A stretch of DNA of 18,496 nt from Rhodopirellula sp. (lineage in GTDB: Bacteria; Planctomycetota; Planctomycetia; Pirellulales; Pirellulaceae), in assembly GCA_003513555.1 (NCBI GenBank), contig DOPG01000225.1, positions 1 through 18,496 on the forward strand, read 5' to 3'. The position numbers were made by a program, and so were the translations under genes. This document shows, in pieces, positions 15,250-18,496 of the stretch. The notes below the pieces were generated by a model. It was not told where the DNA came from. It ran no database searches and worked only from the letters and a program-made list of their open reading frames with translations. Each line of letters starts with the position of its first letter. Position 1 is the first letter of the stretch.

Positions 15250-16635
15250 TCAGTGCCCAGGTTCAGCTTTAACTTCAGGCTCAGCTTTGACTACAGGTTC
15301 AGCCTTTTGGTCTGTCTCTTTCTCTGGAAATTTCCGGAAGACATGAAAGGCGATGGCGATCGAGACGAGCAACAACACAAAGCCGACGAAAAAAGGCGCT
15401 CCGGGCACCTGCACGGGAGCCTCGTCACTAATGAAATAGCTGAACAAAAAAGTATTGAACAAAATCGGCGCGATGATATTTGTGAGGCTCGTCAGGGAAG
15501 TGAGGGCGCCTTGAATCTTTCCTTGCTCCGTCTCGTCGACACGACTGGTCACGAGGCTTTGGATCGCTGGCCCACTAACCCCGGCAAATGCTCCAAAAAC
15601 AATGATTCCGGGGATCATCCAGCCTTGAGACGCCAAGCCGTAGCCCAGAAAAGCTAACGCTCCAACCAACGTACCGATGACGACGGTGCGACGCTCCCCC
15701 AACCGCCGCACTGTCGGTCGCACGAGGCCTCCCTGCACGATGACAGCCATGATGCCCACCAACCCCAGTGCGTAGCCATTCATACTGGCATCCCACTCAT
15801 AACGAAAACCGGTGTAAAGAACCCAAACGTTCTCCAGCCCACGTTGTGCAAGCGACTTACAAGCAAACACCGCTGCCAACCCGGCGACCATGGGGTACAT
15901 ACGAATACGTCGCAAAGTCCCGAATGGATTCGCGTTCTTCAGATTAAATGCACTACGTTTGTCGACGGGCAATGACTCGGGTAACACAAAATACCCGTAA
16001 AGCCAATTCACTAATGCCAAAGCCGCTGCAACGAAGAATGGCAGACGTAGGCCGTACCCCCCCAGGAAGCCGCCCAACGCAGGACCGATGGTAAAGCCGA
16101 GACCGAACATCATGCCGACAAATCCGAAGTTCCTTGCTCGTGTTTCATCCGTCGACACATCGGCAATGTAAGCGTTAGCAGTCGTGAAGTTTGCTCCCAT
16201 GATCCCAGCCAATACTCGACCAAGGAACAACCACCAAATACTTGGAGCAAAACCCTGAATCAAAAAATCGACGCCCAGCCCGAAAAGAGAAACCAAAATC
16301 ACCGGCCGACGACCAAACCGATCGGACAGCGCTCCCATAATCGGTGCGAACAAAAACTGCATTAAGGCGTAGGTCGCACTGATGACACCCACGTACTTAC
16401 CGGCGCGGGCGAAATCTTCGGACGCCGACATCTCACCGGAAGCCCCCTCAGTCGCACTTGCCAAAGCATCGGCGACTCCATCCGGCAACAGGCCCGTTGA
16501 ATCGGCTTCCACCAGTTGCTTGACCAATTCTGGCAGCACGGGAACGATAATGCCGATTCCCAAAATATCAATGAACAGCGTCACCAAGATGAACGCGATC
16601 GCAGCCTTGCGTTCTTTGCCGGGGGGGTGGGTCAT
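15250..16635 (-). CDS. MFS transporter, TetA/TCR-like drug:H+ antiporter family
   Basis: A 461-residue, about 12-helix membrane protein. Helix 1 contains FIDILGIGIIVPVLP (22-36), characteristic of the TetA/TCR family. The motif A loop GALSDRFGRRPV (101-112) sits between helices 2 and 3, and VLPESLPV marks the end of the first six helices. The loop between helices 1 and 2 (about 37-78) is some 30 residues longer than in enterobacterial TetA and is rich in Ala, Ser and Glu. The C-terminus has a repeated KAEP element (residues 444-459). The family exports drugs such as tetracyclines, but many environmental homologues do not confer resistance, so I call only a proton-coupled export function. It is alone on the minus strand with no TetR-like regulator adjacent. 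Confidence 0.9.
   Translation of the reverse strand: MTHPPGKERKAAIAFILVTLFIDILGIGIIVPVLPELVKQLVEADSTGLLPDGVADALASATEGASGEMSASEDFARAGKYVGVISATYALMQFLFAPIMGALSDRFGRRPVILVSLFGLGVDFLIQGFAPSIWWLFLGRVLAGIMGANFTTANAYIADVSTDETRARNFGFVGMMFGLGFTIGPALGGFLGGYGLRLPFFVAAALALVNWLYGYFVLPESLPVDKRSAFNLKNANPFGTLRRIRMYPMVAGLAAVFACKSLAQRGLENVWVLYTGFRYEWDASMNGYALGLVGIMAVIVQGGLVRPTVRRLGERRTVVIGTLVGALAFLGYGLASQGWMIPGIIVFGAFAGVSGPAIQSLVTSRVDETEQGKIQGALTSLTSLTNIIAPILFNTFLFSYFISDEAPVQVPGAPFFVGFVLLLVSIAIAFHVFRKFPEKETDQKAEPVVKAEPEVKAEPGH
15259..15306. repeat. Imperfect 18-bp tandem repeats in the MFS gene, encoding KAEP units
   Basis: Nearly three copies of an 18-bp unit at the 3' end of the transporter gene encode KAEPVV, KAEPEV and KAEP. 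This makes a charged, Pro-containing cytoplasmic tail likely to vary in copy number. Confidence 0.6.
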
Positions 16636-16866
16636 GTGGTCAAGTTAGCCGAGGGATTTCGCAGCGAGCGATGAAAGGAGGCTCTATTCTAGCTACTGAA
16701 CGCTGGACCAACAGGACGAGTAAAGGTGTGAATTCAAATTTGTAAAGGCTTCGCGGCCAACAGCTGTGTTTATTACCGCCCACTTACTACCCCAATGCCG
16801 CCCAAAACTCGTTGCCATCGCTTTTACTGGAAGTCTGATTTTGCATCAATAAAGTAGTAGAAACTG

Positions 16867-17088
16867 TTAGAACACGGCCGCTTTCCGAATCGCCATGGTT
16901 GCACCACCAACGTTCGCCACCACCTTGACCTCCAGGCGTTTTTCACCAATTGACGCCTGCCCCCATGTGCACGAATATTTCACCACCACGCGGTCGCCCA
17001 GTTGCTCTTTTCCGCGGCCATGCTGGCGTCTCGCACTCTCAGGGGCATGTTTTTGTTCAAATCCCTCAAACGCCAGCCAGTCAATCAA
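16867..17088 (-). pseudogene. Possible small hypothetical gene, perhaps frameshifted at its 5' end
   Basis: A 73-residue minus-strand frame beginning only at a TTG (17088), with a stop codon immediately before it. The C-terminal part (DRVVVKYSC...VEVKVVA-like alternation, ending MAIRKAAVF) reads like a folded beta-rich protein, but I recognise no family. Upstream in another frame there are ATGs at 17149 and 17113. That frame reads up to the TCAA/ATTG repeat, continues for only a few codons and stops at 17081-17083. Removing one 4-base repeat unit would join the two frames into about 92 residues from the ATG at 17149. So this could be a phase-variable or decayed gene, or chance. Codon bias is only mildly coding-like. 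Confidence 0.25.
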
Positions 17089-17094
17089 TCAATC
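17081..17094. repeat. Tetranucleotide repeat (TCAA)3TC
   Basis: Three TCAA units plus TC, reading ATTG on the minus strand, at the point where two minus-strand frames would join. Three copies is short for a slippage tract. Confidence 0.6.
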
Positions 17095-17314
17095 TGCCAC
17101 CAACTGTTCGCATGCGCCCCAGGCAGCCTCCAACCCAATCATTTTCCATCAGTCCGGAGCTGTCACCAACTCGCCTGACAGAGCTCACATCACGCCGTTT
17201 TAGGTGCAATTGGCCGCTGCAGAGACTTCTCACCCAGTTGGAATCTTGCCAATCCGGTCGCTCATGGGTAGTCTGTTTAACCCGCTTACCCTCGCCTCAG
17301 GAACCGTTCTGTTG

Positions 17315-18373
17315 ATGAATGACACTGATCCCTCCGCGACTCAAGAATTAAGTTCTGACGACGTTCAGAGCATCCAACGTTTGCAGCAGTGTCACAGTCG
17401 GTTAAAAACCGAGCTTGGCCGCGTCATCGTGGGGCAAACTGATGTGATCGACCAATTAGCAACCGTGCTGTTTTCGAGGGGGCACGCCCTTTTGATGGGT
17501 GTTCCCGGCTTGGCGAAGACACTGCTAATCAGCAAACTCGCCGAAACGATGTCATTGGACTTCAACCGAATTCAGTTCACGCCAGACCTGATGCCGATGG
17601 ACATCACAGGTACTGATATCCTGCAAGACACAGCCGAGGGTCGCAGGGAATTTCAGTTCATTCACGGTCCAGTATTCGCCAACATTGTTTTAGCTGACGA
17701 AATCAATCGAGCGCCGCCCAAAACTCAGGCAGCCATGCTTGAGGCAATGCAGGAGCGTCGCGTCACAGTGTTGGGAAAACCATACAAGCTGGAAGAACCG
17801 TTTTTTGTATTGGCGACACAGAATCCCGTGGAACAGGAAGGTACGTACCCGCTTCCGGAAGCACAACTCGACCGCTTCATGTTCTTAATCGAGCTGACTT
17901 ACCCGAATGAACTCGAAGAAATTGAGATTGCTCGAACCACCACTGGAACTTCTCTGCCAACGCTGGAACCGTTACTCAAGGCTGAAGAGATCACAGCATT
18001 CCAAGATCTCACACGCCGAATTCCGGTACCGGAGCATATTTACCAGTACGCCGTTCGGTTGGTCCGTCAAACCCGGCCGCAAGAAGGCACGGCACCTGAT
18101 TGGCTGAAGCCGCTTGTCTCTTGGGGCGCCGGCCCAAGAGCCGTTCAGTATTTGATCCTTGGCGGCAAAACCCGTGCGGCGTTACACGGTCAGTACATGG
18201 TACGTCTGGAAGACATCCAAGCTGTTGCTGAACCCGTTTTAACCCATCGCATGATCACAACATTCGCGGCGCAAAGCGAAGGCATTGATGCCAGAAAGAT
18301 TGTCAAACGCCTGGTGCAGGAAACCACGCCAAGTGGGCTAGCGCCAACAGGAACAGCAGCGGCACGAGGCTGA
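17315..18373 (+). CDS. MoxR-family AAA+ ATPase
   Basis: A 352-residue AAA+ ATPase from the ATG at 17315. The open frame extends up to 17204, but those 37 codons look non-conserved, and the family sequence begins soon after 17315. Walker A is GVPGLAKT (62-69), preceded by VIVGQTDVIDQL. Walker B is IVLADEINRAPPKTQ, the sensor-1 region is FFVLATQNPVEQEGTYPLPE, and QLDRFMF follows. These are textbook MoxR features. MoxR ATPases act as chaperones with VWA-domain and DUF58 proteins, often next to Bat genes. Downstream (18374-18496) I see no identifiable start, so a DUF58 gene may begin just outside the window. It is on the same strand as the BatD-BatE gene at the left end but separated by about 15 kb of other genes, so it likely belongs to a different operon. 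Confidence 0.92.
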   Translation: MNDTDPSATQELSSDDVQSIQRLQQCHSRLKTELGRVIVGQTDVIDQLATVLFSRGHALLMGVPGLAKTLLISKLAETMSLDFNRIQFTPDLMPMDITGTDILQDTAEGRREFQFIHGPVFANIVLADEINRAPPKTQAAMLEAMQERRVTVLGKPYKLEEPFFVLATQNPVEQEGTYPLPEAQLDRFMFLIELTYPNELEEIEIARTTTGTSLPTLEPLLKAEEITAFQDLTRRIPVPEHIYQYAVRLVRQTRPQEGTAPDWLKPLVSWGAGPRAVQYLILGGKTRAALHGQYMVRLEDIQAVAEPVLTHRMITTFAAQSEGIDARKIVKRLVQETTPSGLAPTGTAAARG

Positions 18374-18496
18374 TCGTGGGAACTGGTTACGGACATCAAA
18401 ATCATCGCCAACGGGTTCATGGCAATCTTGGGTTGCCCGCAATTGCAATCCACCACTCTTGGGTGTTGTGTCGCGTTCATTTGGCGTTGGGGTGGA

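Larger units (their letters stand above)
16636..17314. other. Intergenic region upstream of divergent MFS and MoxR genes
   Basis: A 679-base stretch in which no + strand gene is convincing; frames at 16895-17203 and 16950-17315 resemble no protein family and their composition looks non-coding. It should contain the promoters of the transporter (minus) and MoxR (+) genes. The only possible gene is a minus-strand small frame at 16867-17088. A TCAA tetranucleotide repeat lies at 17081-17094. I found no tRNA or terminator here. Confidence 0.55.

Noticed and set aside
15170..15275. Short + frame with a CHQTG stretch recalling a haem-binding motif
   Set aside because: It lacks the first cysteine of CxxCH, is about 30 codons long and runs into the opposite-strand transporter gene.
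16674..16680. Strong AAAGGAGG sequence on the + strand
   Set aside because: No start codon with an open frame of useful length follows at 5-10 bases, so it is a chance match.
17050..17070. TTCAAAT motif resembling a tRNA T-loop (also 16732-16740 and 6345-6352)
   Set aside because: The flanking bases do not form the 5-bp T stem, and no acceptor or anticodon arm fits at the right distance.
17204..17314. Longer MoxR start at 17204
   Set aside because: The 37 extra codons have no MoxR-like sequence; the usual N-terminus fits the ATG at 17315.
18374..18496. Start of a DUF58 or VWA gene after MoxR
   Set aside because: Expected from context, but none of the three + frames in the last 123 bases shows a recognisable start or motif.

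Overview
The window looks like chromosomal DNA of a marine planctomycete, most likely a Rhodopirellula/Pirellulaceae-type bacterium. This is inferred from gene content: a secreted type-I sulfatase, a secreted PQQ-like beta-propeller protein, a CitG-like plus pterin-synthase pair of the kind found with tetrahydromethanopterin C1 genes, an ABC permease fused to a CPBP protease, and MoxR/Bat genes. Base composition is about half GC, Shine-Dalgarno sites are weak or absent, and genes are mostly loosely spaced. No rRNA, tRNA, transposase, integrase or CRISPR array was seen.

Left part (1-4572, all +): the 3' part of a BatD-BatE fusion runs in from the left edge. It is followed by an OleB/haloalkane-dehalogenase-like alpha/beta hydrolase, a CitG-like protein and a 6-pyruvoyl-tetrahydropterin synthase-like enzyme. 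The last two overlap by 8 bases and form a clear operon, probably for a pterin or C1-carrier cofactor. Middle part (4647-9456, all +): a secreted sulfatase, a 357-bp gap, then a two-gene ABC exporter made of an ATPase and, 4 bases later, an ABC-2 permease with a C-terminal CPBP intramembrane protease.

From 9457 to 10912 lies a minus-strand, membrane-anchored protein with two PilZ-type domains, with a probable terminator and a divergent upstream region rich in inverted repeats. The + strand then carries the PQQ-like propeller protein (10913-12253), an RmlD-like SDR protein whose catalytic motif is altered (12300-13343) and a secreted calcineurin-like phosphoesterase with an EF-hand-like B-type module (13500-15131). 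A convergent TetA-like MFS transporter follows (15250-16635, minus). The 679-bp space upstream of it holds only a doubtful minus-strand small ORF with a tetranucleotide repeat at its start. A MoxR AAA+ ATPase (17315-18373, +) opens what is probably a second MoxR/DUF58-type operon that leaves the window.

I did not find a convincing new multi-gene system. The points most worth a second look are domain fusions (BatD-BatE, permease-CPBP), the RmlD-like protein missing expected catalytic residues, the orphan OleB-like gene beside pterin genes, the dual-PilZ tail-anchored protein, and the possible frameshifted small gene at about 16867-17149.
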